Below, in pieces: positions 22,723-30,536 of a stretch of 39,933 nucleotides of DNA. The translations under genes were made by a program, and so were the position numbers. The first letter of the stretch is position 1, and each line of letters begins with the position of its first letter. Below the pieces are notes generated by a model. The model saw only the letters and a list, made by a program, of their open reading frames with translations, ran no database searches and was not told the origin of the DNA. This stretch comes from a virus, in IMG/VR virus record IMGVR_UViG_3300043570_005602, positions 1 through 39,933 of that record; one strand, given 5' to 3'.

Positions 22723-24158
22723 ATCGCTTCCATTCCATCGCCCGCCTCTTCATCCCACCCGTGCTTTTGCCCAAAGCATGGGGATCGTCGTTTGAGGCCG
22801 CGAACTGGTCGCCGCGTCGTGGTGCGGTGCCGGGGGCTTCACCATCGGATGCACGCAAGGAACTCACGCCCGGCATCCGCACGGAACTGGTGCGCAAGTC
22901 GCGCTACCTTCACAAGAACTCCGGCTTCGTTCGCGAACTGGTGGCCAACATGGCGATCTACTCGACTGGTGACGGCATTCGCGTTCAGGCCCAATCTTCG
23001 GACGCATCGTGGAACCGCAGTGCCGAAGAATACTTTTCCTACTGGTCCTCTCGCTGCGACATCACGCAGCGATTTTCCTTTGAGGAATGCCAGGCACTCG
23101 TTTGTCGAGGCATGGACATCGATGGCGAATACTTCGTCCACAAAACCCGCGACCTCGATGGCGAACCGCGTATCCAGTTGATCGAAAGTCACCGCATTGG
23201 TGATGAGTGGGGATCGAAGGAAACCGTCGATGGCGTCGGCCTCGATGCCTATGGCGCGCCCGTGTTCTACCGCGTCCTGCAAGACGACAACACCGCTTAC
23301 GACCTCCCGGCATCGGCTATCCTGCATGTCCACGAACCCGAGTGGGCCGGCGGTGTGCGCAACCACCCCACGATCCAGCACTCGATCAATCATCTGCTCG
23401 ATGAGATGGAACTCCTTGCGTTAGAAAAGCATGCGGTCAAAGACAATGCCGATGTGGCTCGCATCCTCAAAACGGCACGCGGCGAGATTGACGACAACGG
23501 CGACTTCGTGGTGGGTGGCGCGCATGGTGCCGGGGAATCCAGTGATCCAGTCAGCTTGCAGCGCATCGTGGGAGGAAAGCTGGTCGCACTCAAGCCTGAC
23601 GAGTCACTCGATAGCTTCCAGTCGAACCGTCCCAGTCCGACCTTTACCGGATTCCTCGAACACCTACGTCGCGATTCGGCACTCGGCATGATCCCATTTG
23701 AGTTCGCAGCGGATTCCAGCAAGGTCGGTGGTGCGGGAGTGCGTCTGATCGTCGCCAAAGCTGACCGTCGATTTTCGTTCCGTCAGATGATTCTCGAAAG
23801 GCGTTTGATTCGCCCGGTCTGGGCCTACGTGATTGGTGACGCGATTGCCAGGGGACTGCTGCCTCCTGTGCCGGGTTGGTGGAAGATCACCACCGTTCCG
23901 CCCAAGCGAGTCACCGTTGATGCCGGTCGCGAAGCACAACAGAACCGTGCCGACGTGGAAGCGGGACTCAAGACTATCACCGATCACTACGCCGAACTCG
24001 GTGCCGACTTCCGCGAAGAAATCGAGCGACGTGGTGCTGATGCTAAACTCATCCTCGAAACTGCCGCCAAGTATGGTGTGCCGCCAGAGATGCTGTGGAA
24101 GCCCTCCGGGGGATTTGCTCTGCCCTCTCAGCCCGACGAACCACCTCCCGGGCGTTGA
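22719..24158 (+). CDS. Phage portal protein (lambda B family)
   Basis: The 479-residue protein has the lambda-type portal layout: SDARKELTPGIRTELVRKSR, LHKNSGFVRELVANM near the N-terminus, FRLPRT-type core strands (VHKTRDLDGEPRIQLIESHR), ILHVHEPEWAGGVRN, then the DSFQSNRPSPTFTGFLEHLR segment and a disordered proline-rich tail. It forms the dodecameric vertex through which DNA is packaged and to which the tail connects. Start ATG 22719 overlaps the W-like stop. A longer frame from 22629 would run through the W-like gene and is not used. Confidence 0.9.
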   Translation: MNRFHSIARLFIPPVLLPKAWGSSFEAANWSPRRGAVPGASPSDARKELTPGIRTELVRKSRYLHKNSGFVRELVANMAIYSTGDGIRVQAQSSDASWNRSAEEYFSYWSSRCDITQRFSFEECQALVCRGMDIDGEYFVHKTRDLDGEPRIQLIESHRIGDEWGSKETVDGVGLDAYGAPVFYRVLQDDNTAYDLPASAILHVHEPEWAGGVRNHPTIQHSINHLLDEMELLALEKHAVKDNADVARILKTARGEIDDNGDFVVGGAHGAGESSDPVSLQRIVGGKLVALKPDESLDSFQSNRPSPTFTGFLEHLRRDSALGMIPFEFAADSSKVGGAGVRLIVAKADRRFSFRQMILERRLIRPVWAYVIGDAIARGLLPPVPGWWKITTVPPKRVTVDAGREAQQNRADVEAGLKTITDHYAELGADFREEIERRGADAKLILETAAKYGVPPEMLWKPSGGFALPSQPDEPPPGR

Positions 24159-24173
24159 CATGGCGCACGGAGC

Positions 24174-25445
24174 GTGAACTCGCTCCTGCAATCTCGTGAA
24201 TGGTTGATCCAACCCGACGCTCTTCATGCCATGGACGCTACCATGCGTGCCTTCCATGAGAGGGGTGGTAACCTACCAGCATCGGCCACATCCAACAAAA
24301 TGCTCTCTATCGAGGATGGCGTGGGCATTGTGGCGATCAACGGCCCCATCCTGCGCAAACCCGATTTGTTTGCCCGCATTCTCATGGGAGCAACGGACTC
24401 CGAAGAAATCGGAGCAGCTATCCATGAGGCGAGAATGCGCCCGGATGTGAAGGCCGTCATGCTGGACATCGATTCTCCGGGCGGCACTGTGCTTGGCACA
24501 CCAGAGCTTGCCGCAGCCGTCGCCACGCTCAATGAGAGCAAGCCAGTCTATGCGTTTTCGTCTGGCCTCATGTGCTCGGCGGCCTACTGGATCGCCAGCC
24601 AGGCGCGCGCCGTCTATGCCACGCCCTCTGCTCAAGTCGGCTCGATTGGTGTGGTGCAAGCGGTTGTCGATAATTCTACGGCCCTCGAAAATCGTGGCCT
24701 GAAAGTCGAGGTTTTCTCTGTCGGAAAATACAAGGCAATGGGCGCTCCCGGAACTTCGCTCACCGACGATCAGCGAGAATTGATCCGCTCGAATCTATCC
24801 GAGGTAGCCCGGGATTTTCATGCTGCTGTCCTTTCTCGCGGGCGCGCCATCCCTGCGGAAGCGATGGAAGGACAAACCTTCAGCGGTCGCCAAGCGCAGC
24901 GTCACAACCTCGCAGGCATGGTGCCGGATCGCAACGAGGCGCTTCGTCGCCTGCGTGTCTATCACGCAGCGGTTGACACGAGTTCCCGTGCGATGACCGA
25001 CACACTCGAAGACCAACTCGCCCAAGCCCGCACCCAGGTGGAAACCCTGCAGCGGGATCACCAAGCTCAAACCGAACTTCTCACCGAAGCATCGGCGAAT
25101 CTCGACCGCGTGCGCGGCGAGAATGAATTGCTGACTGCCGAAATCGGAACGCTCAAGTCTGAGCGCGATACGGCTAACGCCGAAGTCACCAAGCTCCGCA
25201 AGCAAGTCACCGACCTGCAGACATCCCAGGCGGATTTCGACAAGCGCGTGCAAACCGAGGTCGCCCGCGTGGTCGCCTCCACCGGCACGACAAAACCCGC
25301 GCAAGTGACTCCCGCCGGGGAATCCACCCAAGCCGCCGACCTGCACTCCCAGTTCGCGGCCATCACGGATCCAACGGAGCAGACCGCCTTCTGGCGCGGC
25401 CTCACCCCTCAACAACAAGCACTCATTCTCAAACACCAAGCCTAA
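24174..25445 (+). CDS. S49-family head maturation protease with C-terminal scaffold
   Basis: The first ~250 residues are a ClpP/SppA-type S49 protease: LDIDSPGGTV, catalytic Ser135 in CSAAYWIAS, VGSIGVV and Lys187 in GKYKAMG. The remainder (from ~275) is a long charged coiled coil, as in lambda C, whose 3' part also encodes scaffold Nu3. GTG is the start; TTGACA lies 19 nt upstream and its TGA is the portal stop codon. The protease trims the prohead scaffold and portal region during capsid maturation. Confidence 0.9.
   Translation: MNSLLQSREWLIQPDALHAMDATMRAFHERGGNLPASATSNKMLSIEDGVGIVAINGPILRKPDLFARILMGATDSEEIGAAIHEARMRPDVKAVMLDIDSPGGTVLGTPELAAAVATLNESKPVYAFSSGLMCSAAYWIASQARAVYATPSAQVGSIGVVQAVVDNSTALENRGLKVEVFSVGKYKAMGAPGTSLTDDQRELIRSNLSEVARDFHAAVLSRGRAIPAEAMEGQTFSGRQAQRHNLAGMVPDRNEALRRLRVYHAAVDTSSRAMTDTLEDQLAQARTQVETLQRDHQAQTELLTEASANLDRVRGENELLTAEIGTLKSERDTANAEVTKLRKQVTDLQTSQADFDKRVQTEVARVVASTGTTKPAQVTPAGESTQAADLHSQFAAITDPTEQTAFWRGLTPQQQALILKHQA
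24993..25445 (+). CDS. Nested scaffold protein (Nu3-like), internal start
   Basis: An in-frame ATG at residue 274 of the protease opens MTDTLEDQLAQARTQVETLQ, the beginning of the coiled-coil scaffold region, giving a 150-residue protein. TTGACA lies 20 nt upstream (24973), at the same spacing as at other gene starts, inside the coding sequence. Lambda C/Nu3 gives the precedent of a scaffold made from an internal start. The separate product is inferred but supported by both signals. Confidence 0.65.
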   Translation: MTDTLEDQLAQARTQVETLQRDHQAQTELLTEASANLDRVRGENELLTAEIGTLKSERDTANAEVTKLRKQVTDLQTSQADFDKRVQTEVARVVASTGTTKPAQVTPAGESTQAADLHSQFAAITDPTEQTAFWRGLTPQQQALILKHQA

Positions 25446-25454
25446 TCGCACGCC

Positions 25455-26348
25455 ATGCCCAATACCCTAACAAACGTCAAAGACATCAAGGTCGCCCAGC
25501 GGGCGCTCATGCCTTTCACCGCCAATCTTCTGCCTGTCACGGCGCTTTCTACGAACTTCGGTCCGCAGCAAGCCGACAAAGGCGATACCGTTCGAGTTCC
25601 CTTGATTGGTGCTCCCGGTCAATCCAGCGACTTCGCGGGAGATTACACGGCCAACTCTGATTCGACCGTCATCACGATGCCCGTGACGCTCAATCGTCAC
25701 AAGTTCAAAACCGTTCATGTGACTGCGCGTGAAGCATCGGAGACGGCAATGGACTTGCTGGACACCCTCGTGGAAACCGCCGCTCAGCAACTTGCTCAGG
25801 ACGTTCTGCTCGACATCCTTTCGGTTGTCACCCAGGCGAACTTCGGGGCTCCACTCTCTGCTGTCGCCGCCACGAACTTCAACTACAAGAAGGTGCTGGA
25901 GGCACGCGAGAAATGCGGCGAAGCCAAGATGCCTGCCTCGCCCCGTTCGTTGGTGCTCGATGCAGGACACTACACCAACCTGCTCGCTGATGATGTCGTG
26001 GCCAAGAGCTTCAACTTGAATCTCAGCGCTCCCGGCGTGACCGAGGGCTTGATCAAACGTCTCGCAGGTTTCGACCTCCACGAGACGGTGGTAATCCCGT
26101 CCGATCACGCAGAGAAGTTGGTGGGCTTTGCCGTTCACCCGAGTGCTATCGCCGTCGCCATGCGCTATCTCGTGCCGGTTGCGGAATACCAGCAGTCCGG
26201 TGCCGTTACCGATCCGCAGACTGGCATGACCTTCGGCTACCTGCGCTTCACCGACACCCGTGCCAACAAAGTGTTCGTCACCATCGAGTGCCTTTACGGC
26301 TTCGCTGTTGGCAAAAACGATGCTCTCAAACGCATCGTCAAACCCTGA
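25455..26348 (+). CDS. Major capsid protein
   Basis: The 297-residue protein follows the protease-scaffold gene and has a capsid-like pattern: ALSTNFGPQQADKGDTVRVP, a beta-rich N-terminal arm (VITMPVTLNRHKFKTVHVT), AAQQLAQDVLLDIL (spine-like helix) and a C-terminal half with FTDTRANKVFVTIECLYGFA, resembling P22-coat/HK97-fold major capsid proteins of lambda-like phages. Its position and abundance-like codon use agree. The P22-coat-like detail is moderate. Confidence 0.85.
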   Translation: MPNTLTNVKDIKVAQRALMPFTANLLPVTALSTNFGPQQADKGDTVRVPLIGAPGQSSDFAGDYTANSDSTVITMPVTLNRHKFKTVHVTAREASETAMDLLDTLVETAAQQLAQDVLLDILSVVTQANFGAPLSAVAATNFNYKKVLEAREKCGEAKMPASPRSLVLDAGHYTNLLADDVVAKSFNLNLSAPGVTEGLIKRLAGFDLHETVVIPSDHAEKLVGFAVHPSAIAVAMRYLVPVAEYQQSGAVTDPQTGMTFGYLRFTDTRANKVFVTIECLYGFAVGKNDALKRIVKP

Positions 26349-26381
26349 TCCATTTCTTCTAACATCTAGCTATCTACTACT

Positions 26382-26897
26382 ATGATTCCATTCAGCTTCA
26401 CCGGCAACGCCGGCACTACCCTCAGCCATGTGGTCGTCCCCGCCAGCGGACTTGAGCGCATTCGCATCCAGTATGCGAGTGCCACCTCTGACAAAGCCGC
26501 TTCATTTCTCACATTCCGATCGCAATCGCGTGCCTCCGTGGTGACGGCAAACAGCGCCGCGAACCAAGCAGTCATCAATGCGCCTCCGTATCTCGGTGCT
26601 GCTGCCAACGATGTCGTGGTTTTATTCTCCAACGCTACCGGAACCGGAGTTCGCGGAGTCGTCGCCTCCGTCGATGCGGTTGCTGGCACCATCACGCTGA
26701 ACGCCAACTTGGGCCTCGCACTGGCACCGGGCGATTCGGTTTCGTTGATGGCTACTCGCGGCCAAGTGCCTGTTGGTGCTGCGACCAAGGAAGTCAATGC
26801 GCCGACTGTATTTGCGGTGAATGAAGGGCCTGCCCTCATCGAACTCGATGGCACGGCTGCCTGCCGCATCAATTTGGTGGCAGGCGAGTATTCTTGA
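26382..26897 (+). CDS. Possible capsid decoration protein
   Basis: A 171-residue, beta-rich, Ala/Thr/Val-rich protein without charged helices (GTTLSHVVVPASGLERIRIQ ... VVASVDAVAGTITLNANLGL). It is encoded right after the major capsid protein and before the terminator hairpin, so a head decoration or cement role is likely; the family is not recognised. The start is preceded by a CT-rich, unstructured leader. Confidence 0.65.
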   Translation: MIPFSFTGNAGTTLSHVVVPASGLERIRIQYASATSDKAASFLTFRSQSRASVVTANSAANQAVINAPPYLGAAANDVVVLFSNATGTGVRGVVASVDAVAGTITLNANLGLALAPGDSVSLMATRGQVPVGAATKEVNAPTVFAVNEGPALIELDGTAACRINLVAGEYS

Positions 26898-26924
26898 AAA
26901 TTTTCCCGGCGTTGTTGTTCATGC

Positions 26925-26963
26925 TCACCCTCCCTCGTTCATTCGGGGGAGGGTGATTTGTTT
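26925..26963 (+). terminator. Intrinsic terminator or attenuator after the head genes
   Basis: TCACCCTCCCTCG (26925-26937) pairs with CGGGGGAGGGTGA (26944-26956), a 13-bp stem with one T-G wobble and a 6-nt loop, followed by TTTGTTT. This is a good rho-independent shape between head and tail genes; the tail genes must be reached by read-through or another promoter. Confidence 0.75.
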
Positions 26964-26980
26964 GACAGGCGCTCCAAAGC

Positions 26981-27292
26981 ATGTCCCTCGAATCCGACAT
27001 TATCAACGACCTGCAAGAACTTCTCCAAGAACATGGAGTGCAGGCACGATGGAACGGTATCAACCTGCTCGTGCTGGTCAGTCGCAATCGCAACGAACAG
27101 CAAATGGATATTGGTGGCTTCGTTGATTCGCCGGATCTGAGCCTGCGTGTGCCAAAGCTCGCATTTCCCGTCGCCCTGCCAAAGCTCGGTGAGCGCATGG
27201 AGGTCGATGGTGCGGTCTATCGCATCACTCGCGTCAGCAGTCACCCGCGATCTCCGCTACTCACCTTGCAATTATCCTCACCCGACGAATGA
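26981..27292 (+). CDS. Head-tail joining protein (FII-like slot)
   Basis: A 103-residue alpha/beta protein (SDIINDLQELLQEHGVQARW ... MEVDGAVYRITRVSSHPRSP) in the slot of lambda FII, the first gene after the terminator. TTGACA lies 19 nt upstream of ATG 26981, directly after the T-run of the terminator. Role is assigned by size and order. Confidence 0.65.
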   Translation: MSLESDIINDLQELLQEHGVQARWNGINLLVLVSRNRNEQQMDIGGFVDSPDLSLRVPKLAFPVALPKLGERMEVDGAVYRITRVSSHPRSPLLTLQLSSPDE

Positions 27293-27296
27293 CCTT

Positions 27297-28073
27297 ATGA
27301 AATTTTCTGCCAAACTCAGTGGAGCTTCGGATGTGGTGCGCCTCTTGCGACGTCACCCGGAGAAAGTCGGCCGCACGATGGAATCACTAGTGAAGCAGGA
27401 GGCGCGCGGGCTATCGGTGGAACTCGCCCGGAACACTCGTCCGTTCGGCTTTTCGGACAAAGCTCGCAAGATCGGTGAAGAGGCAGTCGCCAGGGACATC
27501 TCCGGTGTGTTCGCGTTGCCGTCCCATGCGTTTGAGGAAATCAAGAAATCTGACCCGGAAGCAGCCGACCGCTATTGGGCCAACATCCAGAATCGACGAT
27601 TCAAACGCGCGGAAAAGAATCTCCGGCAATCGAGCAGCGGGTGGAATGACGTTGCCGTCGGGCGACTCGATCCTAACTTGCATCAGTGGGGTCAGCTCGG
27701 TGGTGAGAAGCCCAAGCAAGTCGTCACCAGTCCCAAAACACGAGAGACATACATCGCCAAGATCCAGAAGCGTGTCGGCTTTGCCAAAGGCTCGTGGATC
27801 AATGCGGGCAAATCGATTGGTGGTCGCATCCGCGGGGCCGTGCAATGGGCTACTCGTCACAAGCAGGCACCCGGCAGCGCGGTCGTGAGGACTGGCGCTA
27901 AGGCATCGGTTACGCTGGTGAACAAGCTCGACTATATCGAGGACGTGAGCACCTACAAAGGCATTCAACTGGCACTCGATGTCGCCGCCGGGCGACTGCG
28001 CAAGGCACTCGCCACTTCGCTTCGCGTCATCAGTGACCGCACGAACCGCGCGCTTGGTCGTCGCACCGGTTGA
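27297..28073 (+). CDS. Tail completion protein (Z-like slot)
   Basis: The 258-residue protein is basic and helical at the start (MKFSAKLSGASDVVRLLRRH, then VKQEARGLSVELARN) and holds a conserved-looking middle (KRAEKNLRQSSSGWNDVAVG). It occupies the slot between head-tail joiner and tail terminator, where lambda Z lies; basic N-terminal helices are usual there. ATG 27297 is 4 nt after the previous stop; a longer frame from 27147 would run through the previous gene. Confidence 0.65.
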   Translation: MKFSAKLSGASDVVRLLRRHPEKVGRTMESLVKQEARGLSVELARNTRPFGFSDKARKIGEEAVARDISGVFALPSHAFEEIKKSDPEAADRYWANIQNRRFKRAEKNLRQSSSGWNDVAVGRLDPNLHQWGQLGGEKPKQVVTSPKTRETYIAKIQKRVGFAKGSWINAGKSIGGRIRGAVQWATRHKQAPGSAVVRTGAKASVTLVNKLDYIEDVSTYKGIQLALDVAAGRLRKALATSLRVISDRTNRALGRRTG

Positions 28074-28092
28074 CGCAAGCGCCAAGGCCAAG

Positions 28093-28518
28093 ATGCCCAA
28101 CTTGATTGAAGATCGCTTATCGTCATTGCTGGCGGAATGGATGGCAAATCACCGTCCACAGGAGCTCCCCGAGTCCGTGCCTTTCCATGTCGCACGCCGT
28201 GATGACATCCGCACGCGACCCTGTGTGGTTCTCAACCCAACGGAATCCAAGCCCATTCCCGGCATGCCGCACACCGCTCGCGTGAAACTGGACGTCCACT
28301 TGTTTTCCCAGGTGGATGATACCTCTGCCGAGGATCACGCGCTGTGGGCGGGCAAACTTGTCTTGTTGCTGCGCGACAAGGCGACCATGCAACAGGAACT
28401 CGATTCCGAATCGTTCTGCCTTCATGGTCTGATCGACCGCGAGAGCGTCACCACTCCCGATGAGTCTCGTGGCCGGGAAACCGTTCTCAGCTACGAGGCC
28501 GTGGTGTCTGCCGTGTGA
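28093..28518 (+). CDS. Tail terminator protein (U-like slot)
   Basis: The 141-residue product (LIEDRLSSLLAEWMANHRPQ ... RVKLDVHLFSQVDDTSAEDH) has the alpha/beta pattern of minor tail/tail terminator proteins, with beta strands RVKLDVHLFS and ETVLSYEAVVSAV. It lies before the tube-like gene, as U lies before V in lambda. TTGACG at 28070, whose TGA ends the previous gene, is 23 nt upstream of ATG 28093. Confidence 0.65.
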   Translation: MPNLIEDRLSSLLAEWMANHRPQELPESVPFHVARRDDIRTRPCVVLNPTESKPIPGMPHTARVKLDVHLFSQVDDTSAEDHALWAGKLVLLLRDKATMQQELDSESFCLHGLIDRESVTTPDESRGRETVLSYEAVVSAV

Positions 28519-28544
28519 TGCGGTTGACATCGCAACCGCAGCAA

Positions 28545-28925
28545 ATGTCTGCGACTTTCATCGGCACTACTGGCAACTGGGGCATCCCGAACGATCAAGC
28601 GGGGATCCTCATCACCGATCTCTCCTTCGACTACTCCAACCAGGAAAAACCTGTGCTCAACAAGAGCGGAGAAATCATCGGACTATCGCTCTATCAGGAG
28701 AAAGTCGAAATCAAACTCTCGGGACTGGTGGCCAAGACCTCTTCCTTCAATGGCAAGATCGGAGCAGCACTTGTTCTCTCGAATGCCATCCCCGCGCACC
28801 TACAACAGACAGGCGGCATGACGGTTCTGATGCAAGTCAGCCGCAGTCTCAACAACGAAGACTTCGAGAAAATCGACCTCACCGCGACCCACTACCCATT
28901 CCTCGCCGCCGGTGGTGGTGCTTGA
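28545..28925 (+). CDS. Major tail tube protein candidate
   Basis: The 126-residue beta-rich protein (SATFIGTTGNWGIPNDQAGI ... YQEKVEIKLSGLVAKTSS) resembles phage tail tube or tube-like proteins by size, strand-rich composition and position between tail terminator and assembly chaperone. It is shorter than lambda V because the V C-terminal Ig-like domain is missing. TTGACA lies 21 nt upstream of ATG 28545, which I prefer to the earlier ATGs (28515, 28518) because of that spacing. Confidence 0.65.
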   Translation: MSATFIGTTGNWGIPNDQAGILITDLSFDYSNQEKPVLNKSGEIIGLSLYQEKVEIKLSGLVAKTSSFNGKIGAALVLSNAIPAHLQQTGGMTVLMQVSRSLNNEDFEKIDLTATHYPFLAAGGGA

Positions 28926-28949
28926 TCCTAACGACAACGAGATCCCTCT

Positions 28950-29351
28950 ATGAATGCCGTATCCCATCTTTCCTCCACCGCCACCAGCAATACATGCCTT
29001 GCCGCCGCATTGACGGCGGTCGGTATCCCGCTTGCTGAGAAGCCGTTCGTTCGCGTTGTTGGCGACGGCATCCGTGGTGAACGCACGGTCTGGTTCTTCG
29101 AGCCTCAAAGCCATTGCGGCAAGTTTGATACCAAGGCATTGATTGAGGCATGGCACCATGACGCTTGGCATCTCGCCAACCCGGAGCATCCCTTTGCCTA
29201 CATTAAGTGCGCGCTGCTCAACCGAGAGCGACTGGTGGACAAGGTGAAACAGGATGTGCCACTCGCCTGCGTGAAACGCCGGGGCAAGATAGCCTTCATC
29301 CCACTCGACGCCTCACCCTCTGTGGAAGATTTCTACCTACGCCACCTCTAA
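28950..29351 (+). CDS. Hypothetical tail-region protein
   Basis: A 133-residue protein (SSTATSNTCLAAALTAVGIP, then IRGERTVWFFEPQSHCGKFD, AWHLANPEHPFAYIKCALLN) with no family I recognise. The repeated W/H/C residues are notable. It lies between the tail tube candidate and the G chaperone, tightly packed (3 nt before the next gene), so it is probably a virion or assembly protein. Confidence 0.7.
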   Translation: MNAVSHLSSTATSNTCLAAALTAVGIPLAEKPFVRVVGDGIRGERTVWFFEPQSHCGKFDTKALIEAWHHDAWHLANPEHPFAYIKCALLNRERLVDKVKQDVPLACVKRRGKIAFIPLDASPSVEDFYLRHL

Positions 29352-29354
29352 GCC

Positions 29355-29774
29355 ATGAACGATACCGACCGCCAAAAACTACTCTCCTCCGCCTTCCATG
29401 ATGTCGAAACCATCGTCGGCGGCCACGCCATGCGCCCGCTATCGCTGGCCAGTTACGATGTGCTGCTGCGCACCGGCAACCCACTGGTGAAAGGCGAAAT
29501 GCCCACAGACGGCACGCCGGAATTCACTTCGTCGATCATGGGATTTGTGTTCACCCACTGCGCACCGTGGCCAGAAGTAGTGCGAGCCTCATTCCACGAT
29601 CAAGGATTCCGTGAAGCCGCGCTGATCTTCTGCGGTGGACTCACCCCTGCGGATTTTCAAATCGCCTTCAAACGACTGGAAGAGCAAAGCCGTGAACTGG
29701 AAGCAGCTCAGGTCGAAACCATGGGGGACATCGGTGGAAAAAAGCCCCACCCTGCGACGAACCCGGCTTCCTAG
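29355..29774 (+). CDS. Tail assembly chaperone (G-like)
   Basis: The 139-residue product (MNDTDRQKLLSSAFHDVETI ... SMD-free but FKRLEEQSRELEAAQ helix near the end) lies just before the tape measure region and has an A-AAA-AAG slippery heptamer near its 3' end (29738-29744), the mark of G/GT tail chaperones. It normally binds the tape measure and helps tube polymerisation. The termination product ends at 29774; a -1 frameshift gives the longer GT product. Confidence 0.8.
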   Translation: MNDTDRQKLLSSAFHDVETIVGGHAMRPLSLASYDVLLRTGNPLVKGEMPTDGTPEFTSSIMGFVFTHCAPWPEVVRASFHDQGFREAALIFCGGLTPADFQIAFKRLEEQSRELEAAQVETMGDIGGKKPHPATNPAS

Positions 29775-29980
29775 CCGCCCAGGTATTTGCCGTCGCAGCC
29801 GAAACGGGGTGGCCAGAGGAACGGATCCTGTGCATGCCGCTCGCTCGTCTGACGCAGTATCAGCACTGCCTGCTGCGAAGGAATGGGGTAAGGACAAGTT
29901 GGAGCGTCGTTTGCAAATGCGAGATCACTCTTCGGGAACAGTTGAAGATGCTGCGGCTGGCGTGGACAACAGATAAGTAA
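29744..29980 (+). CDS. T part of the G-T fusion (-1 frameshift)
   Basis: After the slippery A AAA AAG, the -1 frame continues APPCDEPGFLAAQVFAVAAE, then GWPEERILCMPLARLTQYQH and ends at TAA 29978-29980, adding about 78 residues. This frame has no start codon of its own, and its amino acids read like phage GT/T proteins (tail chaperone, tape measure-binding). It makes a ~208-residue GT protein with the G part at 29355-29744. Confidence 0.8.
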   Translation, partial: APPCDEPGFLAAQVFAVAAETGWPEERILCMPLARLTQYQHCLLRRNGVRTSWSVVCKCEITLREQLKMLRLAWTTDK

Positions 29981-29995
29981 CGTCAGGTGGTTTGC

Positions 29996-30024
29996 TTGAC
30001 GTCATGCGCTAGATTTGCTATTGC
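29996..30024 (+). promoter_or_regulatory. Possible moron promoter
   Basis: TTGACG (29996-30001), 17 nt, then TATTGC (30019-30024, only 3 of 6 consensus -10 positions) precedes the ParB-like gene. The good -35 and exact spacing suggest a promoter of its own for the inserted gene; the -10 is weak. Confidence 0.4.
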
Positions 30025-30056
30025 TCTATTGGCAATAAAACACCCCTAGGACAAAA

Positions 30057-30473
30057 ATGGAAAAATCTCGAATCTCTGGGCAAAAGGAACCTATTCAAGG
30101 GTATAGTGGGTCTTGGGATAACTATGTTGAGTGGTTAAGCATTGAAGATGCCATGACACTTGAGCCTCCGAACGATCCATACGACGATGATCTACTCACA
30201 CGATTGAAACAGAGCATGCAGAGAGATGGATGGGTCGGCCCACCGCTTCTGATGCAAATCTTCGATGACGGGGAATATCTTCTACTGCAAGGAAGTCACC
30301 GTCTGGCCGCCGCAGCAAGTGTTAGATTAACGCGCGTCCCATTTCTCATAATTCGTGGCGGAGAGTTCGGAGAAAACAGCCCTTTTGAGACAGCCTATTT
30401 GAGGGCAAAAAGAGTGGATGCTGAATTAGCACTGGCCGTTTCCGAAATCTCAGACGAAAATCATCACAGTTAA
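30057..30473 (+). CDS. ParB/Srx-like moron protein
   Basis: The 138-residue protein has a ParB N-terminal-like core (YDDDLLTRLKQSMQRDGWVG, then LLLQGSHRLAAAASVRLTRV) with GSHR as the GxxR motif. It is more AT-rich than its neighbours, has its own possible promoter, and splits the normally adjacent GT and tape measure genes, which marks it as a moron (cargo gene) rather than a tail gene. It is unlike the ParB-like protein at 15693 outside the motif region. Function unknown; nucleotide-dependent regulation or defence is plausible. Confidence 0.75.
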   Translation: MEKSRISGQKEPIQGYSGSWDNYVEWLSIEDAMTLEPPNDPYDDDLLTRLKQSMQRDGWVGPPLLMQIFDDGEYLLLQGSHRLAAAASVRLTRVPFLIIRGGEFGENSPFETAYLRAKRVDAELALAVSEISDENHHS

Positions 30474-30536
30474 ATGGCGAATTACTGTAATTGTATCCAA
30501 ACAATCAGGACGATAGGTTGACTCCACTCCCGGCGC

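Noticed and set aside
29635-29976. Plus-strand frame overlapping the G/T region
   Set aside because: It is in the +1 frame; the T-like amino acid sequence is in the -1 frame reached by the A AAA AAG slip.
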